Under the pieces are notes generated by a model. That model worked only from the letters and a program-made list of their open reading frames with translations. It had not been told where the DNA came from and ran no database searches. From NCBI GenBank assembly GCA_016719535.1, contig JADJYX010000020.1, positions 124,001 to 188,000 of the forward strand: a DNA stretch of 64,000 bases, given 5' to 3'. This DNA is from Rubrivivax sp. Its GTDB lineage: Bacteria; Pseudomonadota; Gammaproteobacteria; Burkholderiales; Burkholderiaceae_C. The translations under genes and the position numbers were made by a program. Numbering within the stretch: the stretch's first letter is position 1; each line of letters opens with the position of its first letter. Of the stretch, positions 48,749-58,277 are shown piece after piece.

Positions 48749-50968
48749 TCAACCGCCGGCCACCGCCTGCAGCCGCACCGCCACGCCGCTCAGCACCGCA
48801 TTGCCCGACAGCGGGTCGCGCAGCCGGTCGTCGAGCAGTGCATTCAGGTTGACGCCCGGCCGCTCGGCGGCCACGCGCAGCTGCGCGCCGGGCTGATCGT
48901 GGCCCCAGCCGTGCGGCAGGCTGACGACGCCGGGCATGACCTCGTCGCTGACCGTCACCGGTACCGTCAGCGCTGCGTGTTCGTTGACCAGCCGTACCCG
49001 CTGGCCGTCCTGCACGCCGGCGCGTGCCGCGTCCCGCGGATGCACGATCGCCGTGCAGCGCTGCGGTCCCTTGGCCAGCGTGGGCAGGTTGTGCATCCAG
49101 CTGTTGTTGCTGCGCACGTCGCGGCGGCCGATGACCACGAGTGCCGGCGCCGGCTCGTCGATCAGGGCCATCGCCTGCGCCAGGTCGGCCAGCAGCAGCG
49201 GCGGGGCGAGTTCGATCTTGCCGCTTTCGGTGCGCAAGACCTCGGGCACGCGCGGCTGCAGTTCGCCCAGGTCGATGCCGCCCGGCGCGGCCTGCACCTT
49301 GGCGAGGTTCAGGCCGTCGGGCTTCATCCCGAAGCGGTCGCCGTAGGGCCCGCTGCGCAGCGCCAGATCCAGCAGCCGCTCGGGCCCCTTGCGCGCGCCC
49401 AGCGCCTTCAGCACGGCATCGGCGTGCGGCCCCGCAAGCTTGCGCACCTGCTCGGCCACCGCCTCGTCGTCCAGCGCCACCGGGTCGGCACCGGCGCCCA
49501 GGCCTTGCGCGATGGCGGCCAGCTTCAGCAGCACCTGCCATTCCGGCAGGTGGCTGGGCGCGGGCTCGAAGACCGGCGCCGAATAACGCGCGTGGTTGCG
49601 GTCCGACAGCTGCGGGAAGGCGACGTCGTAGTGGCTGTCCTCTAGCGGGCTGCGGCCGGGCAGGATGACGTCGGCATGGCGCGTGGTCTCGTTGAGGTAG
49701 ATGTCGACGCTGACCATGAGGTCGAGCGCCTCGAGCGCACGCGCCAGCCGCGGCCCGCCGGGCGCCGACAGCACCGGGTTGCTGGCGATGGTGAACAGCG
49801 CACGCACCTGGCCGGGGCCGGGGGTTTCGATCTCCTCGGCCAGCAGCGTGATCGGCAGTTCGCCGAAGACCTCGGGCGCGCCGCTGACGCGGCTGGCGTG
49901 GCGGCCCACCGCCACGCCGCGGCCGACCCCGGGCTTGCCCTGCGTGTTGTGCGCGAAGGCGGCCGACAGCGGCCACATCGCACCGCCGGGCTCGTCGAGG
50001 TGGCCGGTCAGCGCATTGAGCACGTCGACCAGCCATGACGCCACGCTGCCGAAGCGCTGGCCGCAGGTGCCCAGCCGCCCGTAGACGCAGCCGCGTTCGG
50101 CAGCGGCCAGCTCGCACGCCAGCGTGCGGATGTCGGCGGCGGCAATGCCGCAGCGCGCGGCCACGCGTTCGGGCGTGAAGGGTGCCACCGCGTCGCGCAC
50201 GGCGTCGACGCCGTTGACGTGATCGGTCAGCCGGCCCAGGCGCACCAGGCCTTCGTCGAACAACGTCTGCGTCATCGCCGCCAGCAGCAGCGCGTCGCTG
50301 CCGGGGTGGATGGCATGGTGGCGGTCGGCCATCGCCGCGGTCTCGGTGCGCCGCGGGTCGATCACCACCAGCCGCCCGCCGCGCGCGCGCATCGCCTTGG
50401 CCTTGCCGCGGAAATCGGGCACCGTCCACAGGCTGCCGTTGCTGGCCGCCGGGTTGGCGCCGATCACCAGCAGGTGCTGGCAGCGCGCCAGGTCGGGCAC
50501 CGGGATGCTGAGCCAATGGCCGAACATCAGCCCGCTGGACAACTGCTTGGGCATCTGGTCCAGCGTCGAGGCCGAAAAGACATTCTTCGTGCCCAGCGCC
50601 TTGGCCAGGCGGCCGAAATAGAGCAGCAGGCCATATTTGTGCGCCGACGGGTTGCCCACGCTGACGGCTACCGCATCACGCCCCTGGGCCTGCTGGATGG
50701 GCAGCAGGCGGCGTTGGATCTCGGCAAAGGCCTCGTCCCAGCTCGCTTCGACGAAGCGGCCGTCGCGCCGGATCAGCGGCGTGCGCAAGCGGTCGGGGTC
50801 TTCGTGCACGTCCTTCAGCGCGGCGCCCTTGGGGCAGACGTAGCCGCGGCTGAAGACGTCGAATTCGGCGCCGCGGATGCCGACGATCTGGCTGCCGCGC
50901 GTGCGCAGCTCCAGCCCGCAGCAGGCTTCGCACAGGGGGCAGATGCGGTAGTGGCTGCGCTCGTCCAT
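48749..50968 (-). CDS. molybdopterin-dependent oxidoreductase (DMSO reductase family)
   Basis: A 739-residue enzyme with an N-terminal 4Fe-4S site C10-x2-C13-x3-C17 ... C45 (CPLCEACC, CPKG) and the bis-MGD-binding body: GANPAASNGSLW, VIDPRRTETA, GLSG-like GRLGTCGQRFGS, a LPGRSPLEDSHYD segment and the C-terminal domain with LVVIGRRDVRSNNSWMHN. The start at 50968 is the first Met before the cysteine motif. There is no Tat signal, so it is cytoplasmic, resembling formate dehydrogenase or nitrate reductase-like proteins without a defined substrate. The residue at the Mo-coordinating position was not determined. No partner subunits are adjacent. Confidence 0.88.
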   Translation of the reverse strand: MDERSHYRICPLCEACCGLELRTRGSQIVGIRGAEFDVFSRGYVCPKGAALKDVHEDPDRLRTPLIRRDGRFVEASWDEAFAEIQRRLLPIQQAQGRDAVAVSVGNPSAHKYGLLLYFGRLAKALGTKNVFSASTLDQMPKQLSSGLMFGHWLSIPVPDLARCQHLLVIGANPAASNGSLWTVPDFRGKAKAMRARGGRLVVIDPRRTETAAMADRHHAIHPGSDALLLAAMTQTLFDEGLVRLGRLTDHVNGVDAVRDAVAPFTPERVAARCGIAAADIRTLACELAAAERGCVYGRLGTCGQRFGSVASWLVDVLNALTGHLDEPGGAMWPLSAAFAHNTQGKPGVGRGVAVGRHASRVSGAPEVFGELPITLLAEEIETPGPGQVRALFTIASNPVLSAPGGPRLARALEALDLMVSVDIYLNETTRHADVILPGRSPLEDSHYDVAFPQLSDRNHARYSAPVFEPAPSHLPEWQVLLKLAAIAQGLGAGADPVALDDEAVAEQVRKLAGPHADAVLKALGARKGPERLLDLALRSGPYGDRFGMKPDGLNLAKVQAAPGGIDLGELQPRVPEVLRTESGKIELAPPLLLADLAQAMALIDEPAPALVVIGRRDVRSNNSWMHNLPTLAKGPQRCTAIVHPRDAARAGVQDGQRVRLVNEHAALTVPVTVSDEVMPGVVSLPHGWGHDQPGAQLRVAAERPGVNLNALLDDRLRDPLSGNAVLSGVAVRLQAVAGG

Positions 50969-51054
50969 GGCAGGGCTCCGGCAAGACTCGGGTGGCGCGC
51001 AGTATGCCCAGCCGATGGCCGGTTGGCGATGACCCCGCAGGTCATCGCGCCTGC

Positions 51055-52008
51055 TCAGCGCAGGCCCAGAAAAGCCTTCACCGGCTCGACGCTGCGCACC
51101 GGGTCCTCTTCCTGCGGCACATGGCCCAGGCCTTCCAGCACCACCAGCTGGCTGCCGGCGATGCGCTGCGCGAAGTCCCGGCCCACCGCCGGCGGGATCA
51201 GGCGGTCGCGTGCGCCCCACAGGATCAGCGTCGGCTGCTTGACCTGCGCGATGCGCTCGGCGTCCTCGCCGATCACCATCTGGTTCAGGCGCCGGTTCAG
51301 CGCGCGGCGGTTGCCTTCGCGCAGCGTCAGCTCGTAGTAGCGATCGACCAGCGGCGCCGAGACACGCGACGGGTCGCCGTAGACGCTGGCCACGCTGTCG
51401 GCCACCAGCTCGCGCGGCGTCAGGTGCTGGCTGATCCAGCCCAGCACCGGCAGCCGCGCGGCCATGAAGCCGATCGGCACCGCCTCGGGCGTGAACGGCG
51501 GCCCGACGGCGTCGACGAGGATGAGCCGCTCGACCCGCTCCGGCGCCAGCGTGGCCACGCGCCAGGCGATCTCGCCGCCGAGTGAATTGCCGCCCAGCAC
51601 CGCATGCGGCAGCTGCAGCGCATCGAGCAGATCGATGACGAAGCGTGCATAGGTATCGCCGCGGTAATCGTCGGGCGTGTACTGGCCGGCGAAAGGCCCG
51701 GTGAGGCCGAAGCCCGGCAGGTCGAAGCTGATGATCCGCCGCTGCACCTTCAGCGTCTTCACCCAGCCTTCCCAGGTGTGCAGGCTGGCCGAGGTGCCGT
51801 GCAGCAGCACGATGGGCATCGGGTCGCCGCGCGGGCCCTCGTCGCGCAGGTGCACGAGCTGGCCCTTGACCTCGATGAAGTCCGACGGCGCCGGGGCCCA
51901 GCGCGCCACCAGCGTTTCCACCGGCCGGTCGGGCGCGTGCGACAGGCCCACCGCCAGCGCGGTGAAGATCAGCAGCAGGCCGACGAGGCGGCGGATCCAG
52001 CCTTCCAT
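51055..52008 (-). CDS. alpha/beta hydrolase with N-terminal membrane anchor
   Basis: A 317-residue protein. Residues 5-24 form a hydrophobic anchor (IRRLVGLLLIFTALAVGL). The hydrolase domain has VLLHGTSASLHTWEGW (oxyanion), a GGNSLGGEIAW nucleophile elbow, an Asp in LILWGARDRLIPP and a His in EGLGHVPQEEDP, so the triad is complete. It resembles the MhpC/epoxide-hydrolase branch. It starts 8 bp after the trhO stop on the same strand, so the two genes are probably co-transcribed, though a shared function is not obvious. Confidence 0.85.
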   Translation of the reverse strand: MEGWIRRLVGLLLIFTALAVGLSHAPDRPVETLVARWAPAPSDFIEVKGQLVHLRDEGPRGDPMPIVLLHGTSASLHTWEGWVKTLKVQRRIISFDLPGFGLTGPFAGQYTPDDYRGDTYARFVIDLLDALQLPHAVLGGNSLGGEIAWRVATLAPERVERLILVDAVGPPFTPEAVPIGFMAARLPVLGWISQHLTPRELVADSVASVYGDPSRVSAPLVDRYYELTLREGNRRALNRRLNQMVIGEDAERIAQVKQPTLILWGARDRLIPPAVGRDFAQRIAGSQLVVLEGLGHVPQEEDPVRSVEPVKAFLGLR

Positions 52009-52016
52009 GGGGTTGC

Positions 52017-52769
52017 TCAGCCGGCGCGGAGCGATGGCGCGGGCACGAGCGCAGCGTCCAGCGCCTCGCGCCCGTCGAAGACAAAACAGTCGCCGTGGAA
52101 ATGCGGTGCGCCCGGCACCGCTTCGAAATATTCGAGGATGCCGCCGTCGAGCTGCAGCGCATGCGCCAGGCCCTGCTCGCGCATCCAGATGGCGGCCTTC
52201 TCGCAGCGGATGCCGCCGGTGCAGTAGCTGACGATGGTCTTGCCTTCCAGTTCGGCGCGGTGTGCCGCCAGCGCGGCCGGGAATTGGCTGAACCGACGCA
52301 GCCGCCAGTCGACGGCGCCGTCGAAGGCGCCGCGGTCGACCTCGAAGCCGTTGCGGGTGTCGAGCATCACCACCGGCCGCCCCTCGTCGCAATGGCCGTC
52401 GCGCAGCCAGCGCGCCAGCGTGGGCGCGTCCACCGCCGGCGCGCGGCCGGCGGCCGGGCGGATGGCGGGCTGGTTCATGCGGATGATCTCGCGCTTGAGG
52501 CGCACGCGCAGGCGGCCGAAGGGCACCGTGGCGCTCAGGCTCTGCTTCACCGCCAGCCCGGCGAAGCGGGCATCGGCGCGCAGGTCCGCCAGCCAGCCAC
52601 GCACCGCGGCGCCGTCGCCGGCCAGGAAGAGGTTGATGCCTTCGGGCGCCAGCAGCACGGTGCCCACGAGCGCCGCGGCCTCGGCACGTTCGCGCAGGCG
52701 CGATTGCAGGGCGGGCAGGTCGTCGAGTTCGACGAAGCGGTAGGCGGCGATGTTGAGCACGGGCAGCAC
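52017..52769 (-). CDS. trhO: tRNA U34 hydroxylase TrhO (rhodanese-domain, YceA family)
   Basis: A 250-residue UPF0176/TrhO protein with a GTG start (VLPVLNIAAYRFVELDD). The N-terminal domain carries GTVLLAPEGINLFLAG and the rhodanese domain VVMLDTRNGFEVDRGAFDGA, with the active-site loop SYCTGGIRCEKA near residue 186 holding the conserved Cys pair. TrhO uses O2 to form 5-hydroxyuridine at position 34 of certain tRNAs. It is divergent from dnaE with about 40 bp between the starts, so their promoters overlap. Confidence 0.9.
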   Translation of the reverse strand: MLPVLNIAAYRFVELDDLPALQSRLRERAEAAALVGTVLLAPEGINLFLAGDGAAVRGWLADLRADARFAGLAVKQSLSATVPFGRLRVRLKREIIRMNQPAIRPAAGRAPAVDAPTLARWLRDGHCDEGRPVVMLDTRNGFEVDRGAFDGAVDWRLRRFSQFPAALAAHRAELEGKTIVSYCTGGIRCEKAAIWMREQGLAHALQLDGGILEYFEAVPGAPHFHGDCFVFDGREALDAALVPAPSLRAG

Positions 52770-52810
52770 GCCGGGATTGTAGGAAGCACCCGGCGCCTAT
52801 CATCCCAGCG

Positions 52811-55800
52811 ATGAGCACGACGCCCTCCGTCCCCCCCTTCGTCCACCTGCGCCTGCACACCGAATATTCGGTCGTCGACGGCACCCTGCGCATCGGCGAC
52901 GCCGCCGCCGCCGCCCGCGCCGATGGCCAGGTGGCAATGGCCATCGCCGACCTCGGCAACCTGTTCGGCGCCATCAAGTTCTACAAGGCCTGCCGTGGCA
53001 AGGGGATCAAGCCGCTGATCGGCGTCGACGTCTGGGTGGAGCCGCTGGCCGACCTGGGCGACAAGCAGCCCAGCCGGCTGCTGCTGCTGGTGCAGGATAC
53101 GCAGGGCTACCTCAACGTCTGCGAACTGCTGGCCCGCGCCTGGACGCGCAACGTGCAGCGCAACCAGGCGTGGGTGACATGGGAATGGCTGGACGAACTG
53201 GGCGGCGGGCTGATCGCATTGTCGGGCGCCGATCTCGGCGCCGTCGGCCAGGCGCTGCTGGCCGGCGACGGCGCGCGCGCGCGCAGCGTGGCCGCGCGGC
53301 TGGCCGGGCTGTTCCCGGGGCGCTTCTACCTCGAGCTGCAGCGCGCCGGGCTGCCCACGAACGAGCCGCACGTGCGCGCCGCGGTGCCGCTGGCCGCCGA
53401 ACTGAAGCTGCCGGTGGTGGCCACGCACCCGGTGCAGTTTCTCGAGCCCGACGACTTCGAGGCGCACGAGGCGCGCGTGTGCGTCGCCGAGGGCGAGACG
53501 CTGGACAACCCCAGGCGCGTCAGGCGCTTCACGCGCGACCAGCATTTCAAGACACAGGCACAGATGGTCGAGCGGTTCGCCGATGTGCCCAGCGCCGTGG
53601 CCAATACGGTGGCGATCGCCCGGCGCTGCAACCTGACGCTGGTGCTGGACACGCCGCAGCTGCCGGACTTTCCCACGCCCGTCGTCGATGGCCAGCGCAT
53701 GCCGCTGCACGACTATTTCCGCCAGGCCAGCTTCGACGGGCTCGAACAGCGCCTGCAGGCCCTCTTCCCCGACCCCGCGGAGCGCGAGCGCCAACGTCCG
53801 ACCTATGTCGAGCGGCTGGAATTCGAGATCGCCACCATCATCAAGATGGACTTCCCGGGCTATTTCATGATCGTCTCGGATTTCATCGTCTGGGCCAAGG
53901 CGCATGGCTGCCCGGTGGGCCCGGGGCGGGGCTCGGGTGCAGGGTCGCTGGCGGCCTATGCGCTGTCCATCACCGACCTCGACCCGCTGCGCTACAAGCT
54001 GCTGTTCGAGCGCTTCCTGAACCCCGAGCGCTCGTCGATGCCCGACTTCGACATCGATTTCTGCCAGGCCAACCGCGACCGCGTCATCGACTACGTCAAG
54101 GACAAATACGGCCGCGATGCGGTGAGCCAGATCGCCACCTTCGGCACCATGGCCGCCAAGGCGGCGCTGCGCGACATCGGCCGCGTGCTGGGCATGGGCT
54201 ACGGCCATGTGGACAGCATCGCCAAGCTGATCCCGGCGCCGCCGGGCAAGACGGTGACGCTGGCGAAGGTGCCCGATGAACCCGACAGCGGCATCATCTA
54301 TGCCCGCAAGGAAGCGCCCGAGCTCGAGCAGCGCGAGGCCGCCGACGAGGAGGTGGCCGAACTGCTGCGCCTGGCCACGCGCGTGGAAGGCATCGTGCGC
54401 AACGTCGGCATGCACGCCGGCGGCGTGCTGATCGCACCGGGCAAGATCACCGACTTCTGCCCGCTGTACCAGCAGCCCGGCAGCGACAGCGCGGTCAGCC
54501 AGTACGACAAGGACGACGTCGAGGCCATCGGCCTGGTCAAGTTCGACTTCCTGGGCCTGGCCACGCTGACCATCCTGGAGCTGGCCAAGGACTTCATCCG
54601 CGCGCGCCGACAGGGGCGCGCGGACTTCGCCTACGAAAACCTGCCGCTGGACGATGCGCGCGTCTACAAGCTGTTCACCGACGGCCTGACGGAAGCGGTG
54701 TTCCAGTTCGAATCGCGCGGCATGCAGGGCATGCTGCGCGAGGCCAGGCCGACGCGGCTGGAGGACCTGATCGCGCTGAATGCGATGTTCCGCCCGGGGC
54801 CGATGGAGAACATCCCGAGCTTCTGCGCGCGCAAGAACGGCAAGGAGGAGGTGCAGTACCCGCACCCGCTGCTGGCGCAGGTGCTGTCCGAGACCTACGG
54901 CATCTTCGTCTACCAGGAACAGGTGATGCAGGCCGCGCAGATCATGGGCGGCTACAGCCTGGGCGGCGCCGACCTGCTGCGTCGGGCGATGGGCAAGAAG
55001 AAGCCCGAGGAGATGGCCAAGGAGCGCGTGAAGTTCCGCGCCGGCGCGATGGACAAGGGCATCCCCGAGGCCAAGGCCGACGAGGTCTTCGACCTGATGG
55101 AGAAATTTGCCGGCTACGGCTTCAACAAGAGCCATGCCGCCGCCTACAGCCTGCTGGCCTACCACACGGCCTGGATCAAGGTGCACTGCACGGCCGAGTT
55201 CTATGCGGCCAACATGACGATCGAAGGCGACAACACCGACAAGCTCAAGGTGCTGCTTGCCGATGCGAAGCTGTTCGGCGTCTCGTTCGAGCCGCCCGAT
55301 GTCAACCGCGGCGGCTACCGTTTCGAGCCCGTCAGCGACACCGTGGTGCGCTATGGCCTGTGCGCCGTCAAGGGCACGGGGCAGGGCGCCATCGAGGCCA
55401 TCGTCGCCGCGCGCGAGGGCAGCGACGGCCAGGGCGGCGGGCCCTTCCGCAGCCTGTTCGACTTCTGCGCCCGCGTGGACAAGGGCAAGGTCAACAAGCG
55501 CGTCGTCGAGGCGCTGATCAAGGCCGGGGCCTTCGACGCCCTGCACCCCGATCGGGCCGCGGCCCTGGGCAGCGTGGGCCTGGCCTTCGACTGGGCCGAG
55601 ACGCAGGCCGCCCATGCGGCGCAGGGCGGGCTGTTCGATTTCGGCGACGACGTGCACGGTTCCAGCAGCCAGGAACCGGCGCTGGTGGCGGTGGAGCCCT
55701 GGGGCATTCGCGAGCGCCTGCAGCACGAGAAGGTGGCGATCGGCTTCTACCTCTCGGGCCATCTGTTCGATGCCTACGCGGGCGAGGTGCGGCGCTTCTG

Positions 55801-56356
55801 CAGGCGCCCGATCGCCGAACTGACGGACAGCCGCGAGCCGGTGGCCGTGGCCGGCATCGTCGGCGAGGCGCGGCTGGTCAATGGCCGCAGCGGCCGCGTG
55901 CTGATCTTCAGGCTCGACGACGGCAGCGAATCCATCGAGGCGGTGGCCAACGACGACAACCTCGGCCCGCAGCGCGAGCTGCTGAAGGAGGACGAGCTCG
56001 TGATCGTGCAGGGCAAGCTGCAGCCCGACCGCTTCGCCGGCGGCCTGCGCCTGAACGTGCAGCAGGTGTGGGACCTGCCGACCGCGCGCGCGCGCTTCGG
56101 CCGCTACCTGGCGGTGGACGTCAACGGCACGCTGCCGCCGGTGGCCGATCTGGTCCGGCAATGGCCGGCCCGGCGCATCGACAGCGAGCAGGGCGAACTG
56201 ACGCAGGGCCTGCCCGTGCGCCTGCGCCTGCAGCGGCCGCAGGCCGCGGCCGAGATCGAGCTCGGCGACGAGGGCCGCATCTGGCCCAGCGACGAGGCGC
56301 TGGCGCGCTGGCGCGCCGCGGCGCACGAGCGGCAGGCGGTCGTCGTTTACGAATAA
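52811..56356 (+). CDS. dnaE: DNA polymerase III alpha subunit (replicative type)
   Basis: A 1181-residue polymerase. PHP domain: HLRLHTEYSVVDG near residue 15 and neighbouring metal-site segments. The palm has GPGRGSGAGSL near residue 370 and catalytic PDFDIDF near residue 412; the third Asp is further on, near FDFLGL. The fingers include MRRAMGKKKPEEM-type sequence (LLRRAMGKKKPEEMAKER). The OB fold lies around residues 1010-1090 and a short C-terminal tail ends in VVVYE. Length and the PHP/QYDKDDVEAIGLVKFDFLGL features are those of replicative DnaE1; DnaE2/ImuC is shorter and lacks the C-terminal tau-binding part. Confidence 0.94.
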   Translation: MSTTPSVPPFVHLRLHTEYSVVDGTLRIGDAAAAARADGQVAMAIADLGNLFGAIKFYKACRGKGIKPLIGVDVWVEPLADLGDKQPSRLLLLVQDTQGYLNVCELLARAWTRNVQRNQAWVTWEWLDELGGGLIALSGADLGAVGQALLAGDGARARSVAARLAGLFPGRFYLELQRAGLPTNEPHVRAAVPLAAELKLPVVATHPVQFLEPDDFEAHEARVCVAEGETLDNPRRVRRFTRDQHFKTQAQMVERFADVPSAVANTVAIARRCNLTLVLDTPQLPDFPTPVVDGQRMPLHDYFRQASFDGLEQRLQALFPDPAERERQRPTYVERLEFEIATIIKMDFPGYFMIVSDFIVWAKAHGCPVGPGRGSGAGSLAAYALSITDLDPLRYKLLFERFLNPERSSMPDFDIDFCQANRDRVIDYVKDKYGRDAVSQIATFGTMAAKAALRDIGRVLGMGYGHVDSIAKLIPAPPGKTVTLAKVPDEPDSGIIYARKEAPELEQREAADEEVAELLRLATRVEGIVRNVGMHAGGVLIAPGKITDFCPLYQQPGSDSAVSQYDKDDVEAIGLVKFDFLGLATLTILELAKDFIRARRQGRADFAYENLPLDDARVYKLFTDGLTEAVFQFESRGMQGMLREARPTRLEDLIALNAMFRPGPMENIPSFCARKNGKEEVQYPHPLLAQVLSETYGIFVYQEQVMQAAQIMGGYSLGGADLLRRAMGKKKPEEMAKERVKFRAGAMDKGIPEAKADEVFDLMEKFAGYGFNKSHAAAYSLLAYHTAWIKVHCTAEFYAANMTIEGDNTDKLKVLLADAKLFGVSFEPPDVNRGGYRFEPVSDTVVRYGLCAVKGTGQGAIEAIVAAREGSDGQGGGPFRSLFDFCARVDKGKVNKRVVEALIKAGAFDALHPDRAAALGSVGLAFDWAETQAAHAAQGGLFDFGDDVHGSSSQEPALVAVEPWGIRERLQHEKVAIGFYLSGHLFDAYAGEVRRFCRRPIAELTDSREPVAVAGIVGEARLVNGRSGRVLIFRLDDGSESIEAVANDDNLGPQRELLKEDELVIVQGKLQPDRFAGGLRLNVQQVWDLPTARARFGRYLAVDVNGTLPPVADLVRQWPARRIDSEQGELTQGLPVRLRLQRPQAAAEIELGDEGRIWPSDEALARWRAAAHERQAVVVYE

Positions 56357-56506
56357 GACCAGCGGCAGCGCCTCGATACCCGCACGACGGCGGCAAGGCG
56401 CCGCACGCGGCCCGGCCGCGGCAAGCAGGACGACTGCAGGCGGCGCCGCGCCGTCTGCAGGCAAGCCCGCATCCGCCGCCGCATGGCTGGCGGCTACAGT
56501 GCGGGC

Positions 56507-57760
56507 ATGTATGAAACGCCGCTGACCGGGCTGGTGCTGAGTGGAGGCGGGGCCCGCGCGGCCTATCAGGTCGGCGTGCTGCGCGCCATCGCCAGGCTGC
56601 GGCGCGAGACGCTGGGGCCGCGTTCGCGGCTGCGCAGCCCGTTCGGCATCATCGTCGGCACCTCGGCGGGTGCCATCAATGCCGCTGCGCTGGCCTGCCA
56701 TGCCGACCGCTTCGAGGGCTCGGTCGAGGTGCTGGCCAAGGTGTGGCAGAACTTCACCGCCGACCAGGTCTACCGCGCCGATTCGCTGGGCGTCATCCGC
56801 AGCGGGGCGCAATGGCTGACCATGCTGTCGCTGGGCTGGCTGATCGCGCGCTGGCGCAAGGCACGGCCGCGCTCGCTGCTCGACAACGAACCCCTGTCGC
56901 GCCTGCTGGCGCGCATGGTGCCGCTGGAGCGGCTGCCGATGATGTTCGAGCAGCGCCAGCTGCTGGCACTGGCGGTCACCGCGTCGAGCTATACCAGCGG
57001 CGAGCATGTCACCTTCTACGACACCGGCGTGCCGGTCGAGCCCTGGTCGCGCTCGCAGCGCATCGCGGTGCGCTCGCGCATCGCGCACGACCACCTGCTG
57101 GCCTCGTCGGCGATCCCCTTCGTCTTTCCGGCGGCGCAGCTCGGGCCTGCCGATGGCGCGGCCTGGTACGGCGACGGCTCGATGCGGCAGACGGCGCCCT
57201 TGTCGCCGGCCATCCACCTGGGGGCGCAGCGGCTGCTGATCATCGGCGCCGGCCGCATGCACGAGCCGGCCGGGCGGCAGCTGCCGACGACGGGCTATCC
57301 CAGCCTGGCGCAGATCGCCGGCCATGCCATGGCCAATATCTTCCTCGACGCGCTGGCGGTCGACATCGAGCGCATGCAGCGCATCAACCGCACGCTGGCG
57401 CTGCTGCCCGACCATGTGCGCCAGGACACGCCGCTGCGGCCGCTGGAATCGCTGGTGATCGCGCCCAGCCAGCGGCTGGACGACGTGGCCGCGCGCCACC
57501 TCGGCAGCCTGCCGGCGCCGGTGCGCACCCTGCTGCGCGGCGTGGGCGTGGGCAGCAGCGCCAGCGACGCGCGCGGCGGCTCGGCGCTGGCCAGCTACCT
57601 GCTGTTCGAGGCGCCCTATACGCAGGAGCTGATGGCCCTGGGCGAAGCCGACGTGCAGGCCCGCCGCGACGAGGTGCTGCAGTTCTTTGCCTGGGACCGC
57701 CAGCCGCCGCCGCTGCACCGGGCGGCGGCAGGCGGCGCGCTGGACCTGGAACTGCCCTGA
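56507..57760 (+). CDS. patatin-like phospholipase
   Basis: A 417-residue protein starting MYETPLTG. The oxyanion glycine loop GGGARAAYQ is at residues 13-21, the nucleophile elbow GTSAG at 51-55 (Ser53), and the catalytic Asp in YGDGS near residue 222. It lacks a signal peptide, so it is cytoplasmic or membrane-associated. Patatin enzymes hydrolyse acyl esters of lipids. An ATG eight codons upstream is possible but lies outside the conserved part. It follows dnaE by 150 bp on the same strand and probably has its own promoter. Confidence 0.9.
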   Translation: MYETPLTGLVLSGGGARAAYQVGVLRAIARLRRETLGPRSRLRSPFGIIVGTSAGAINAAALACHADRFEGSVEVLAKVWQNFTADQVYRADSLGVIRSGAQWLTMLSLGWLIARWRKARPRSLLDNEPLSRLLARMVPLERLPMMFEQRQLLALAVTASSYTSGEHVTFYDTGVPVEPWSRSQRIAVRSRIAHDHLLASSAIPFVFPAAQLGPADGAAWYGDGSMRQTAPLSPAIHLGAQRLLIIGAGRMHEPAGRQLPTTGYPSLAQIAGHAMANIFLDALAVDIERMQRINRTLALLPDHVRQDTPLRPLESLVIAPSQRLDDVAARHLGSLPAPVRTLLRGVGVGSSASDARGGSALASYLLFEAPYTQELMALGEADVQARRDEVLQFFAWDRQPPPLHRAAAGGALDLELP

Positions 57761-57779
57761 GCGGTGCCCGGGGCGCGGC

Positions 57780-58115
57780 TCACCGGCCGGCGGCTTCGGC
57801 CGGCTTGCGGGCGCTCTTGCGCTCGGCCTTTTCCGCCGGCGCCGCAGTGGACGCGTAGCCCTTGCCGCCCACCGTCAATCCGGCCTGCGAGAAGCGCGAC
57901 GCATTGCCGGGGCCGATGCCGGCGACGCGGTCGACGAAGTCACCCCAGTCCTTGAAGGCCGAGGCCTTGCGGGCGTCGAGGATCTTGGTCGACAGCCCCG
58001 GGCCGATGCCCTTGACGGTCTCCAGTTCGGCCTGGCTGGCCTGGTTGACGTCGACCGCGGCAAAGGCGTTGAGCGCGAGGGTGGCGAGCACGGTGGCGAT
58101 GAAGGAACGGATCAT
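57780..58115 (-). CDS. small periplasmic helix-hairpin-helix protein, ComEA-like
   Basis: A 111-residue protein with a signal peptide (MIRSFIATVLATLALNAFA, cleavage after AFA) and two helix-hairpin-helix motifs: VDVNQASQAELETVKGIGPG and FVDRVAGIGPGNASRF. The C-terminus is a Lys/Ala-rich tail (AEKAERKSARKPAEAAGR). Such proteins bind double-stranded DNA without sequence preference and, in competent bacteria, take part in DNA uptake. No other competence genes are present in the window. Confidence 0.87.
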   Translation of the reverse strand: MIRSFIATVLATLALNAFAAVDVNQASQAELETVKGIGPGLSTKILDARKASAFKDWGDFVDRVAGIGPGNASRFSQAGLTVGGKGYASTAAPAEKAERKSARKPAEAAGR

Positions 58116-58277
58116 GATGAATCTCCAGTACGAGGTGGTGACGAAGCGCTTGGGCCCGAGGTGTCCTGTCTGCAGTTCGGCCTGGGTTTCGGGCTGGAAC
58201 GGACTGTAGGAAGCCGCGCCGCGCGCGTCATTCCCGCTGCGGTGGCCCTGCGGCCGGGGGCCCTCGGTGGAGGGTGT

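Noticed and set aside
52811..56356. DnaE as ImuC/DnaE2 completing the imuAB cassette
   Set aside because: Length (1181), C-terminal OB-fold and tail, and the segments around the active site fit the replicative DnaE; it is 5 kb away with its own promoter region beside trhO and no SOS box seen.
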